A stretch of DNA of 64,000 nt from Bradyrhizobium sp. cir1 (GTDB taxonomy: Bacteria; Pseudomonadota; Alphaproteobacteria; Rhizobiales; Xanthobacteraceae), in the NCBI RefSeq assembly GCF_014198245.1, contig NZ_JACIHE010000004.1:62001-126000 (forward strand), in the 5' to 3' direction. The notes beneath the pieces were generated by a model. It searched no databases. It was not told the DNA's origin and was given only the letters and a program-made list of their open reading frames with translations. Below, piece after piece: positions 35,680-45,209 of the stretch; positions within the stretch are counted from its first letter, which is position 1; every line of letters starts with the position of its first letter. Position numbers and translations under genes: made by a program.

Positions 35680-36711
35680 ATGACCATCGTGCCCGTGAAC
35701 CGTCGCGCGTTCATCAAGTCATCGGCGGCGGTCACCGCCGGCCTCGTGCTCTCTCCCGCGATCATCGGCCGCGCCGAAGCTGCGACGATGAAGTTGAAAT
35801 GCTCCTCCTCGCTGCCGAACGATCCAAAATATGCCAATGGCCGCGTCTACTACGACAACCTCGTCAAGAACCTGAAGGGCAACGGGCTCGGCGAGCAGAT
35901 CGAGGTCGCCTTCTTCCCGGACAACCAGCTCGGCCAGGAAATCGACGTCATCAACTCGGTGAAGCTCGGCGTCATCGACCTCATGGTGTCGGGCTCGTCG
36001 ATCTCGGCCAATCTGGTGCCGCTGGTCGGCACCTTCGACCTCGGCTTCCTGTTCTCGAGTTTCCCGCAGCAGACCAAGGCGTTCGATGTCGGCGCCGCCA
36101 AGCCGATCGAGGACGCCCTGCTCAAGGGCGGCAACATCCGCATCATCGCCTGGGCCTATAATTTCGGTTCGCGCAGCGTGCTGGCGAAGAAGCCGGTGAA
36201 GACGCCGGAGGATCTCGCCGGCCTCAAGATCCGCACACTGCCCAATCCCGTCATCACCGAATGCCTGCGCCTGATGGGCGCGGCCGCGACGCCGCTGGCC
36301 TTTGGCGAGATCTACACGGCGTTGCAGGCCGGCGTGCTCGACGGCCTCGAGCACGATCCGCCGACGATCCTCGCCAGCAAGTTCTTCGAGACGGCAAAAT
36401 TCTACGCGCTGACGCAGCACAATTTCTCGCCGCTCGCGATCTACTTCAGCGACATGACCTACAACCGCATGGATCCGAAGCTGCGCGAGGGTTTTCTCGA
36501 TGCCGCCAAGAAGGCCGCAGCTGACACGCGTGCCCATGGGCTGGCGGTCGAGAAGGAGGCGCTGGCGGCCTTGACCGAGAAGGGCGTGACGGTGGCCGAA
36601 TGCGACCGCGAAGCCTTCAAGAAGCGCGTCGCGCCGCAGTACGAGAACTTCATCAAGGCGCGGCCGGATTCCAAGCCGGTCATCGACATGATCCGCGCGA
36701 CGCAAGCCTGA
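35680..36711 (+). CDS. TRAP transporter solute-binding protein (DctP family)
   Basis: The product of 343 residues has a twin-arginine-like leader (NRRAFIKSSAAVTAGLVLS, cleavage near AEA) and the DctP fold. LKIRTLPNPVITECLRLMGAAATPLAFGEIYTALQAGVLDGLEHDPPT is the diagnostic segment including the Arg that binds the carboxylate of the ligand. It captures an organic acid in the periplasm for the fused permease encoded 13 bp downstream. GGGGAGA upstream supports ATG 35680. Confidence 0.93.
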   Translation: MTIVPVNRRAFIKSSAAVTAGLVLSPAIIGRAEAATMKLKCSSSLPNDPKYANGRVYYDNLVKNLKGNGLGEQIEVAFFPDNQLGQEIDVINSVKLGVIDLMVSGSSISANLVPLVGTFDLGFLFSSFPQQTKAFDVGAAKPIEDALLKGGNIRIIAWAYNFGSRSVLAKKPVKTPEDLAGLKIRTLPNPVITECLRLMGAAATPLAFGEIYTALQAGVLDGLEHDPPTILASKFFETAKFYALTQHNFSPLAIYFSDMTYNRMDPKLREGFLDAAKKAAADTRAHGLAVEKEALAALTEKGVTVAECDREAFKKRVAPQYENFIKARPDSKPVIDMIRATQA

Positions 36712-36724
36712 TGGCCAAGTCCCA

Positions 36725-38599
36725 ATGGCCAAGTCCGAAATGGCGATGACAGCCGCCGTGCCGCTCCCGGGCGGCCGCCATGGCAGCATGGCGCTCCTGC
36801 TTCGCCTCAGCGATGCGATCGCGGCCGTGCTGCTGGCCGCCGATCTCATCGTTGTGTGCGCGTCCGTGCTGCTGCGCTTCTTCTTCAATGCACCGGTCGA
36901 ATGGTCCGACGACGTCGCGCGCGGCTTGATGGTCGGCTCGGCCTTCTTCGGTGCGGCGAGCGCGCTCGCGCGCGGCGAGAATGTCGGCGTCTCCTTCTTC
37001 CGCGACCTGTTGTCGGTGCGGCTGCGCGCGCTGGTCGATGCCGCCAGCGCCCTGCTGATCGTGCTGATCTCCGGCTACGTCGCCTATCACGCCATCAAGC
37101 TGGGTTCGCTGACGGCGGGGCAGACCACCGGCTCCGGCCTGCCGCTGGAGTTGACCTTCTATCCGATGGGCATCGGGGCGCTGTTCATGACGGTGTTCGC
37201 GATCGACCATCTCTGCGCAAGGCCGCTGCCTGATATCGTCAGGGGGCTGGTCGCGATCATCGTCGTCACCGGCCTCCATCTCGCCTGGGATTATCTGTCA
37301 CCGTCCTCCGCGCCGTCGGCGGGCACCTTGATGCTGATCGGCTTCTTCGCGACCCTGTTCGGCGGCTTGCCGATCGGCTTTGCGCTGGCGCTCGCCGCGC
37401 TGATCTTCATCTGGGTCGAGGGCGCGCTGCCCGGCGTCATCTTCGCCCAGCAGATGGCGCGCGGCATCGACAATTTCGTCCTGCTCGCGATCCCGTTCTT
37501 CATCCTCGTCGGCTATCTCATGGAAGCCAACGGCATGTCGGTGCGCCTGATCGAGCTGCTGCAGCGCGCGGTGGGGCGGATGCGCGGCGGCCTCAACGTC
37601 GTGATGGTGGCCTCGATGGTGCTGTTCTCGGGCATATCAGGCTCGAAGATGGCCGATGTCGCCGCTGTCGGCTCGGTGCTGATCCCGGCGGCGCGCCGCT
37701 CCAGGCAGAATCCGGGCGGCGCGGTGGCGCTGCTCGCGGCCTCCGCGGTGATGGCGGAAACCATTCCGCCCTGCATCAACCTGATCATCCTCGGCTTCGT
37801 GGCGAACCTGTCGATCGGCGGTCTGTTCATGGCGGGACTGCTGCCGGCAGCGCTGATGGCGCTGGTGCTGATCGCGGTGTCCATCATCTTCGGCAAGCCG
37901 CCGCCGGAGGCTGAGGATGTCGCGCCGCAGATGCCAGTGTCGGGCCTGTGGAGCGGCGCGATCGCCGCGTTCGGCCTGATCTTCCTGATCTTCTTCGGCT
38001 TCAAGAGCGGCTTTGCCACCGCGACCGAGATCTCCGCTTTTGCCGTGGCATATGCACTGGTCGTCGGCAGCGTCGTGTTCCGCGAGCTCAGCTTCAGGAC
38101 GGCCGCGCACAGCTTTGTCCAGGCCGCAACGCGCGCAGGTCTCGTGCTGTTCATCGTCGCCGCCGCGCAATCGCTGGCGTTCACGCTGACCTTGCAGCAG
38201 GTGCCGCATGCGGTCGGTGATTTCATGCTGGGGCTCTCCAAGACCTCGGGCGTCTGGCTGTTCATCCTGCTCGCCATCGTCGTGCTGATTGTGATGGGCT
38301 CGGTGCTGGAGGGCGCGGCGGCGCTGATCATCTTCGGGCCGCTGCTGTTGCCGGTGGCGGTTCAGCTCGGCGTCGATCCCCTGCATTTCGGCGTCGTGCT
38401 GGTCATCGCGATGGGCATCGGCCTGTTCGCGCCTCCGCTCGGGCTCGGACTCTACGGCGCCTGCCTGATCGGCAACGTGCCGATCGAGCAGACGGTGAAG
38501 CCGATCATGGGCTATCTTGGCCTGCTGTTCCTCTGCCTGCTCGTCATCGCCTTCGTGCCATGGCTCTCGACCGCGCTGCCGCGGGCATTCGGCTACTGA
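36725..38599 (+). CDS. TRAP transporter permease, DctQ-DctM fusion
   Basis: The product of 624 residues joins a small four-helix DctQ-like part (about 1-175) to a twelve-helix DctM part (about 195-620). DctM motifs: LPIGFALALAALIFIW, ANGMSVRLIELLQRAVGRMRGGLNVVMVASMVLFSGISGSKMADV and GIGLFAPPLGLGLYGACLI. Such fusions are known. It imports the organic acid held by the binding protein using the sodium gradient. Third gene of the unit is a 2-hydroxyacid dehydrogenase 13 bp on. Confidence 0.92.
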   Translation: MAKSEMAMTAAVPLPGGRHGSMALLLRLSDAIAAVLLAADLIVVCASVLLRFFFNAPVEWSDDVARGLMVGSAFFGAASALARGENVGVSFFRDLLSVRLRALVDAASALLIVLISGYVAYHAIKLGSLTAGQTTGSGLPLELTFYPMGIGALFMTVFAIDHLCARPLPDIVRGLVAIIVVTGLHLAWDYLSPSSAPSAGTLMLIGFFATLFGGLPIGFALALAALIFIWVEGALPGVIFAQQMARGIDNFVLLAIPFFILVGYLMEANGMSVRLIELLQRAVGRMRGGLNVVMVASMVLFSGISGSKMADVAAVGSVLIPAARRSRQNPGGAVALLAASAVMAETIPPCINLIILGFVANLSIGGLFMAGLLPAALMALVLIAVSIIFGKPPPEAEDVAPQMPVSGLWSGAIAAFGLIFLIFFGFKSGFATATEISAFAVAYALVVGSVVFRELSFRTAAHSFVQAATRAGLVLFIVAAAQSLAFTLTLQQVPHAVGDFMLGLSKTSGVWLFILLAIVVLIVMGSVLEGAAALIIFGPLLLPVAVQLGVDPLHFGVVLVIAMGIGLFAPPLGLGLYGACLIGNVPIEQTVKPIMGYLGLLFLCLLVIAFVPWLSTALPRAFGY

Positions 38600-38612
38600 A
38601 GGAGTTTTTGTC

Positions 38613-39590
38613 GTGAAGGTTCTGCTCGCGCACACGCCGGAGATGCGGCGCAATTACTACGGCGATCGCAGCCTCAGCGGCCTGCGCGCGGCCGCCGAGG
38701 TGATCCTGCACGAGAGCGACGAAACGCTGGATGCGGCCGGCCTCGTGCGCGCTGCGAAGGATGCCGACATCATCGTTGCCGATCGCATGACGGAAGGGCG
38801 CGGCGAGATCTTTGCGCAACTGCCGCGCCTGCGGGCCTTCGTCCGCTGCGCGGTCGACATCCGCAACGTCAATGTGGACGCGGCGTCGCAAGCCGGCGTG
38901 CTCGTGACCCGCGCCGGGCCCGGCTTCGTGCAGGCGGTCGCCGAGCTCGCGCTCGGTTTCATGGTCGACCTCTCCCGCGGCGTGTCGCGGACGACGGCGG
39001 ATTACCAGGCCGGCCGCAAGCCTGAGGCGCGGATGGGCCGCCAGCTCGCCGGCAGCAGGATCGGCATCATCGGCTATGGCAGCATCGGGCGTTATCTCGC
39101 CGAGATCGCAAAAGTGCTGCGCATGGAGGTGCTGGTCTCCGATCCCTACGCTGATGTCAGCGATGCCGCGATCAGGCGGGTCGGTCTCGACGAGCTCCTC
39201 GCCGCATCGGACTATGTCGTCTGCCTCGCCATCGCCAACGAGCAGACCGAGAACCTGATCGGAGAGGCGGCGCTGGCGCGCATGCAGAGGCATGCCGTCT
39301 TCGTCAATCTCTCGCGCGGCAATCTCGTCGACGAGGCCGCGCTGGCACGCGCGCTGCGCGAGAACCGCATCGCCGGTGCCGCGATGGATGTCGGCCGCGC
39401 GCCCGACCAGATGCCGACGCCCGAGCTCGCCAGGCTGCCGAACGTCATCGCGACCCCGCATGTCGGCGGACTGACGCCGCAGGCGATCGAATACCAGTCG
39501 CTGGAAACCGTGCGGCAGGTGGAAGCGATCGTGCGGGGCGAGGTGCCGCAAGGCGCCGTCAACGCCGAGCGCTGGACGCGCCGGCCCTGA
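38613..39590 (+). CDS. D-2-hydroxyacid dehydrogenase
   Basis: The product of 325 residues has the NAD-binding motif GSRIGIIGYGSIGRYLAEI and catalytic signatures NLSRGNLVDEAALARAL (Arg region) and ATPHVGGLTPQA (His), as in phosphoglycerate or 2-hydroxyacid dehydrogenases. No ACT regulatory domain, so a catabolic enzyme is likely. GGAG eight bases before GTG 38613 sets the start. Placement after a TRAP importer suggests the imported compound is a 2-hydroxy or 2-keto acid reduced or oxidised here. Confidence 0.9.
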   Translation: MKVLLAHTPEMRRNYYGDRSLSGLRAAAEVILHESDETLDAAGLVRAAKDADIIVADRMTEGRGEIFAQLPRLRAFVRCAVDIRNVNVDAASQAGVLVTRAGPGFVQAVAELALGFMVDLSRGVSRTTADYQAGRKPEARMGRQLAGSRIGIIGYGSIGRYLAEIAKVLRMEVLVSDPYADVSDAAIRRVGLDELLAASDYVVCLAIANEQTENLIGEAALARMQRHAVFVNLSRGNLVDEAALARALRENRIAGAAMDVGRAPDQMPTPELARLPNVIATPHVGGLTPQAIEYQSLETVRQVEAIVRGEVPQGAVNAERWTRRP

Positions 39591-39596
39591 GCGGCC

Positions 39597-40763
39597 CTAC
39601 AGCCGGTCCACCGCCCGGAACGTCCCGTCCTTCTGGATCACCGTCAGAAACACCTTCGCCGGCGTGTCGATCGTGCGCATGCCGACCGTGACGATGCTGC
39701 CGCTGATGTCGAAGCGGCCGATCTCGTTGATGGCGTGCAGCAGGCTCGCGCGCGTCGGTTGCGGTCCTGCCTTTTCCAGCGCCGCGGCGGTGAGGCGGCC
39801 GGAGAGATAGCCTTCGAGCGACACGAAGTCCGGTGTCAGCGCCGGATCGAACGCCTGCTGCGCCGCCTGGTAGTCGGCGACGAGCTTGAGCGAACGATCC
39901 CAGGGAAACGGCACGACCTGCGAGACGATGACGCCCTCGCCGTCGGGACCGAGCTCCTTGGCGAGCGCATTGGCGCCAACGAAGGAGATGTTGACGAAGG
40001 TCGGATAGGCGCCGCTGCGGTGCGCCAGCTTGATGAACTCGGCGCAGGGCCCGTAGGTGCCGACCATGACGATGGCCTCGGGGTCGGCGCGCTTGATCAT
40101 GCGCCAGGCAGCGCCGACCGCGCGGGTGTTGCGCTCGAAGGTGCCTTCGGCGGCGAGCTCGAGGCCGCGCTTGGCGAGCGCGCGCTTCACGCCAAGGAGA
40201 CCGTCGCGGCCAAAGGCATCGTCCTGGTAGAAGATGCCGATACGGGTGAACCGGCGATCCTCGGTGAGATGCTTGACCCAGGCCTCGGCCTCCGCGCCAT
40301 AGCTCGCGCGGATGTTGACGACGTTGGCAAGCTCGAGGTCGCGCAGGAACTCGGCACCGGTGAACGGGCCGATGAAGGGAATGTTCCTGGCGCTGGTGAT
40401 CGGTATCGTCGCCATCGCAGTCGGCGTGCCCACCGCGCCGATCAGCGCGAACACCTTGTCGTCGTCGATCAGCCGCAACGTCTGCGCCACCGAGCGGTCG
40501 GGATCGTAGCCGTCGTCACGGCTGACGAGCTGGAGCTTGCGGCCGTGGACGCCGCCCTTGGCGTTGATCTCGGTGAACGCCGCGACGATGCCTTGCCGCA
40601 TGCGTTGGCCGAGCGCGGAGGAGGGGCCCTCCAGCGCAGCCGCCTGGCCGAACAGGATCGCATCGTCGCCGACGCCGGCCTCGCCGCCTTGCGCCGGCAG
40701 CAGGCTTGCTGCCAGCAATGCGATGGTCAAGGCGAGACATGTCGCGGAGCGCGATCGGGTCAT
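39597..40763 (-). CDS. ABC transporter solute-binding protein, LivJ-type
   Basis: The product of 388 residues has a signal peptide (about 1-26) and a type I periplasmic binding fold: FGQAAALEGPSSALGQRMRQGIVAAFTEINAKGGVHGRKLQLVSRDDGYDP, and IPFIGPFTGAEFLRD. The family binds branched amino acids, aromatic acids or amides. No permease or ATPase adjoins, so it is an orphan; it may serve a distant transporter or a sensor. It converges on the TRAP operon with six bases between stops. Confidence 0.9.
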   Translation of the reverse strand: MTRSRSATCLALTIALLAASLLPAQGGEAGVGDDAILFGQAAALEGPSSALGQRMRQGIVAAFTEINAKGGVHGRKLQLVSRDDGYDPDRSVAQTLRLIDDDKVFALIGAVGTPTAMATIPITSARNIPFIGPFTGAEFLRDLELANVVNIRASYGAEAEAWVKHLTEDRRFTRIGIFYQDDAFGRDGLLGVKRALAKRGLELAAEGTFERNTRAVGAAWRMIKRADPEAIVMVGTYGPCAEFIKLAHRSGAYPTFVNISFVGANALAKELGPDGEGVIVSQVVPFPWDRSLKLVADYQAAQQAFDPALTPDFVSLEGYLSGRLTAAALEKAGPQPTRASLLHAINEIGRFDISGSIVTVGMRTIDTPAKVFLTVIQKDGTFRAVDRL

Positions 40764-41049
40764 GGGAGTGTTTGCCGGGTGCAGGATGAGCGTGTTCGAA
40801 ACATAGTTCTGCAGGCTGAACAGCTCGCTAACCGGCGCCGTACCGATGATCCGTAAGACTCCGGGTAAAACCGGAAAGTTATTTCCAGTCTGCAGCGACT
40901 TGCACGGCAGTCATTAACTACTCCGCGCAATGCGGGACGGCCTCGTTCCGATATTGTGCAGTTCTTAACCCCGATCCTTGTCCGATAGCAGTTCCGGCGG
41001 CTCAACCAGAAGTTCGTGCCGCCGTGCCGAAGGGGACGTGCGGATCAAG

Positions 41050-43479
41050 ATGGGTGGTCGCGATCGGAACGATCAGGATCGGAAGCGAGTGACCGGATGG
41101 TGGCGTGCCGCGCCGCTGCTCGGGCTCTATCGCCCTGCGCTGGTCGCGGTCGCCGTCGGGCTTCTGTTCTCGATGGTAGGCGCCGCCGCCGTTGCGCGAT
41201 GGGAAAACCGCGTCAACACGATCGAGTTCGAGAACGCGGCCGAAACCGAAGCGATCGTCATGCAGAATGGCATGGGCGAGTACATCTCCAGGCTCGTCGC
41301 GCTGCGCACGCTGTTCGAATCGACCAACGAGGAAATCACCCGCAGCGAATTCGAAACCTTCAGCGCGCGCCTGTTCGAGCGCCATCCCGGCATGTTGCGC
41401 ATCGCCTGGCTGCCGCGCGTGAACCGCAAGGAGCGCGCCGAATACGAGGCAGCTGCAATCACGGACGGCGTGTCCGGCTACTGCATCAAGGTGCCCGAGG
41501 GCGATGCCTTCGCGGCCGCGCCGCAGAGCGACGAATATTTCCCGGTGTTCTACTCGACGCAGCCGAAGACGTCGCAGGTCTACGGCATGGATTATGCGAG
41601 CATCCCGGAACGCCTTGCGGCGCTGGAGCGCGCCCGCGACAACGATCGGGTTGCGGCCATCCGTACCCGTCTCTACGAACCCAGGGAGGGCGGCCGGCTG
41701 CCCGACGTCCTCGTCGCCATTCCCGTCTATGCCAAGGGAACGTCGCGCGACACGATCGCGGACCGGCGTCGCAACCTGGCCGGCTTCGTGGTCGGCATCT
41801 TCGATCTGCCGCTGCTGATCCAGTCCATTCGCGTAACCACCGGAGCGAGCCCTGCGGTCAGTGTGAACGTCTACCCGCCCTTCACCGGGCAGATCGTCAG
41901 TCTCGAGGACATGCTGCCGGATTATTCGTCCGCCGCCACCGCGCCGCAGTCGATGCGGGATGTCGCGCGGACTCTGCACTGGTCGGGCGGTCTCAAGATC
42001 GGCGATACCGACTGGCAGGTGCGCGCCATGCCGACGGCGGGCGGCGCGCTGGAGACGGCCTATGATCGCGCGGTCGCGGTCCTCATCGTCGGCATGCTGC
42101 TCACGCTGTCGCTGTCGACCTATCTCATGCTTGCCAGCCGCAATTCGCGGCGGCTGTCGCTGGCGAACCGGCGGGTGCTCGAGCTCGCCCAGACCGACAT
42201 CCTGACCGGCCTGCCGAACCGCGCCTTCTTCCTCGCCCGGCTCGACGAGCTCAACCGCCAGCTCGACGATAGCGGTGCGACCTTCTCGATCCTGATGCTC
42301 GACCTCGACCGCTTCAAGAACGTCAACGATTCCCTCGGTCACGGCGCCGGCGACGTGCTGTTGCGTCAGGTGGCGCAGCGGCTGAAATCCGCGCTGCGCG
42401 CCACCGACGTGCTGGCGCGGCTCGGCGGCGACGAATTCGCCATCATCCAGGAAGCCTGCGAGGATCAGCGCGCCTGCTCGACCGAGCTCGCGGCGCGGAT
42501 CGCCAAGCTCGTCGCGCAGCCGTTCCTGCTGCCCGGGCATCGCGTCGAAATCGGCACCAGCATCGGCATCGCGATCGCGCCGGATCACGGCAGCGACCAG
42601 GAACAGCTGCTGAAAAAGGCCGACCTCGCGCTCTATCGCTCGAAATCGGCGGGCCGCAACTGCTTCACCGTCTACGACGAGGCGATGTCGGCCGAGCTCG
42701 AGGCGCGCAACACGCTGGAGGGGGACTTACGCGATGCGATCGCGCGCTGCCAGCTCGAGGTGCACTACCAGCCGTTCGTCGAGGCCACGAGCGGCGCGCG
42801 GCGCGGCTTCGAGGCGCTGGTGCGCTGGCGGCATCCGAGCCGCGGATTGATCCCGCCGGATCAGTTCATTCCGCTGGCCGAGGAGACCGGGCTGATCGTT
42901 CCGCTCGGCGAATTCGTGCTGCGGCGCGCCTGCGCGGACGCGGCCGGCTGGCCCTCCGACCTGATGGTCGCCGTGAATCTCTCGCCGATCCAGTTCAAGG
43001 AAGCCGAGCTGTTCGAGATGATCTGCGCGGCGCTGGCTGATTCCGACCTGTCACCCGAGCGGCTGGAGATCGAGATCACGGAATCGGTGCTGCTGGAGCG
43101 CGGCGTCGAGAATCACGCTTTCATGGAGCGGCTCAAGAGCATCGGCATCGAGCTGGCGCTCGACGATTTCGGCACCGGCTATTCGTCGCTCAGCTATCTC
43201 ACCGCGTTCCCGTTCGACAAGATCAAGATCGACAAGTCGTTCATCCGCAACCTCACGCACCAGCCCCGCTCATCCGCCATCATCTCCTCGATCGTGACGC
43301 TGGCGCGCGGGCTGGACATGTCGGTCACCGCCGAGGGCGTCGAGACAGCCGAGGAGTTCGAGCGGCTCAGGGCGCTCGGCGTCAATTTTGCGCAAGGCTA
43401 TCTGTTCGGGCGTCCGCAGCCATTCGACGAGATCGCATTCGACGAGTCCGTCCAGCCTTCACAGCTCGACGCCGCCTGA
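41050..43479 (+). CDS. CHASE-GGDEF-EAL membrane protein (c-di-GMP turnover)
   Basis: The product of about 809 residues has a first membrane helix (25-47), a periplasmic CHASE sensor domain (about 75-300), a second helix (340-363), a GGDEF domain with intact RLGGDEF (about 459) and an EAL domain with EALVRW (about 588), DDFGTGYSS and EGVET. An RxxD inhibitory site lies five residues before GGDEF (RATDVLARLGGDEF). So it could both make and break c-di-GMP with product inhibition. The start is uncertain: ATG 41050, GTG 41038 or TTG 40978. The 285-bp gap before it shows nothing distinctive. Confidence 0.9.
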   Translation: MGGRDRNDQDRKRVTGWWRAAPLLGLYRPALVAVAVGLLFSMVGAAAVARWENRVNTIEFENAAETEAIVMQNGMGEYISRLVALRTLFESTNEEITRSEFETFSARLFERHPGMLRIAWLPRVNRKERAEYEAAAITDGVSGYCIKVPEGDAFAAAPQSDEYFPVFYSTQPKTSQVYGMDYASIPERLAALERARDNDRVAAIRTRLYEPREGGRLPDVLVAIPVYAKGTSRDTIADRRRNLAGFVVGIFDLPLLIQSIRVTTGASPAVSVNVYPPFTGQIVSLEDMLPDYSSAATAPQSMRDVARTLHWSGGLKIGDTDWQVRAMPTAGGALETAYDRAVAVLIVGMLLTLSLSTYLMLASRNSRRLSLANRRVLELAQTDILTGLPNRAFFLARLDELNRQLDDSGATFSILMLDLDRFKNVNDSLGHGAGDVLLRQVAQRLKSALRATDVLARLGGDEFAIIQEACEDQRACSTELAARIAKLVAQPFLLPGHRVEIGTSIGIAIAPDHGSDQEQLLKKADLALYRSKSAGRNCFTVYDEAMSAELEARNTLEGDLRDAIARCQLEVHYQPFVEATSGARRGFEALVRWRHPSRGLIPPDQFIPLAEETGLIVPLGEFVLRRACADAAGWPSDLMVAVNLSPIQFKEAELFEMICAALADSDLSPERLEIEITESVLLERGVENHAFMERLKSIGIELALDDFGTGYSSLSYLTAFPFDKIKIDKSFIRNLTHQPRSSAIISSIVTLARGLDMSVTAEGVETAEEFERLRALGVNFAQGYLFGRPQPFDEIAFDESVQPSQLDAA

Positions 43480-43484
43480 GCGCG

Positions 43485-43698
43485 CGCCTCGTCCTTCGAG
43501 ACGACCGCGGAGCCTGTCATCGGGCCGCGCGTTGCGCGGACCCGGTGGCGGTCTCCTCAGGACGAGGCTAAGCGGCATCGCTGGCTGTTGAAACTGTAGC
43601 CGCGCACTCAGCCCTCATCCTGAGGAGCCCGCCTCAAGCGGGCGTCTCGAAGGATGGGCCGCGGGAGACCGCTCCCAAATGCGATAGCGCTGCCGCTC
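43485..43698. repeat. Dispersed intergenic repeat, copy 1
   Basis: From GCGCCTCGTCCTTCGAGACG to CCCAAATGCGATAGCGCTGCC this matches 55399-55573 along most of its length, including CTCATCCTGAGGAGCCCGCC and GCGTCTCGAAGGATGG. It contains complementary blocks able to form a long hairpin. It fills the gap 43480-43775; the remainder is leader of the MFS gene. Confidence 0.8.
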
Positions 43699-43775
43699 TA
43701 GGGGCATGCGCGAAAAGCGCTTGACCCGGACACCCTCAGATGGTCGGTAGGATCGTCTAGGGATGAAATAGAAAA

Positions 43776-45071
43776 ATGCGGCTTCCGTTCTTCTACGGCT
43801 GGGTCGTGGTCGCCGTGACCTTCGTCACCATGGCCATCGGCGTCAATGCTCGCACGGCCTTCTCATTGTTCTTTCCGCCGATCATCTCCGAATTCGGCTG
43901 GGAGCGCGGCATCACTGCGGGCGCCTTCTCCTTCGGCTTCGTCGCCTCCGGCGTTGCGAGCCCGCTGATCGGCCGTCTGATGGATCGCGCCGGTCCGCGC
44001 GCGGTGATGGAGCTCGGCGTCGTGCTGATGGGCGGCGGGTTGCTGCTGGCACCGCTCACCAGCCAGCCCTGGCATCTCTATGTCACCATCGGCGTCATGG
44101 TCGGCGCTGGCAGCGTCTGTCTCGGCTACTCCGGCCAGTCGCTGTTCCTGCCGAACTGGTTCATCCGCAAGCGCGGCTTTGCCATCGGCATCGCCTTTGC
44201 CGGCGTCGGCATCGGCTCGGTGACGCTGCTGCCATGGGTGCAGCACATGATCGAGCAGACCGGCTGGCGCACCGCCTGCACCGCGATGGGCCTGCTCGTC
44301 CTGATCGCGCTGGCGCCGATCAATCTGCTGCTGCACAAGCGCCCCGAGGATATCGGCCTGCGGCCGGACGGCGATGCGGCCCCAGCCGCAGGCGCGGCAA
44401 AGCCGATCTCCAACGTGGTCGATCCCGTCTGGGTCAACACCGAATGGACGCTGAAACGCGCCGTCGCGACCGCGCGGTTCTGGTGGATCACGGTCGGCTA
44501 TTTCTCCGGCCTGTACATCTGGTACGCGGTACAGGTGCATCAAACGAAATTCCTGCTCGATATCGGCTTCAGCCCCGGCGTCGCGGTGTGGGCGCTCGGC
44601 ATCGTCAGCCTGCTCGGCATTCCCGGCCAGATCGTGCTCGGCTATGTCTCCGATCGCATCGGGCGTGAGTGGGTCTGGGCGATCAGCTGCGCAGGTTTTG
44701 TCGTCTGCTTCGGCGCGCTGATCGCGCTAAAATTCCAGCCCTCGCTCTGGCTCGTCTACGTCATGGTGTTCACGCAAGGCGCACTTGGCTACGGCCTGAC
44801 CTCGATCATGGGCGCGGTGGTGTTCGAGATTTTTCAGGGCAGGCACCAGGGCAGCATCTTCGGCACCATCATGCTGGCAGCATTGGCGGGCGGTGCGGCA
44901 GGCCCCTGGGTGACCGGCCTGCTCTACGATCGCGCCGGCGACTACACGCTCGCCTTCGGCATTGCCATGGTCGTGAGCGGCTTGTCGGCGCTCTCGATCT
45001 GGCGGGCGTCGCCGGGCAAGGTGCGCGCCGTGGCCGGCCGGCTGCACAAGCTCAAACCGGCATCCGAATAG
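43776..45071 (+). CDS. MFS transporter (OFA/monocarboxylate-like)
   Basis: The product of 431 residues has twelve membrane helices. It starts MRLPFFYGWVVVAVTF and has FSLFFPPIISEFGWERG and GRLMDRAGPR, typical of the oxalate/formate antiporter and monocarboxylate branch. FYGWVVV is shared by many rhizobial carriers of this type. The substrate is not readable. It lies between two c-di-GMP genes but spacing (over 130 bp each side) gives no proof of co-transcription. Confidence 0.88.
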   Translation: MRLPFFYGWVVVAVTFVTMAIGVNARTAFSLFFPPIISEFGWERGITAGAFSFGFVASGVASPLIGRLMDRAGPRAVMELGVVLMGGGLLLAPLTSQPWHLYVTIGVMVGAGSVCLGYSGQSLFLPNWFIRKRGFAIGIAFAGVGIGSVTLLPWVQHMIEQTGWRTACTAMGLLVLIALAPINLLLHKRPEDIGLRPDGDAAPAAGAAKPISNVVDPVWVNTEWTLKRAVATARFWWITVGYFSGLYIWYAVQVHQTKFLLDIGFSPGVAVWALGIVSLLGIPGQIVLGYVSDRIGREWVWAISCAGFVVCFGALIALKFQPSLWLVYVMVFTQGALGYGLTSIMGAVVFEIFQGRHQGSIFGTIMLAALAGGAAGPWVTGLLYDRAGDYTLAFGIAMVVSGLSALSIWRASPGKVRAVAGRLHKLKPASE

Positions 45072-45209
45072 GTTCTGGACGCATCAAGATACCTCTGCCG
45101 TTTTCGCGAAGCGTTAAGCATGCTGCCTCTTGGCGCGGTGCGGCGGAATGGCAAAAACGTCTTGGACACCATCGGAGCGTTAACCTCTCGCTGATTGCCG
45201 CATTTCCCG

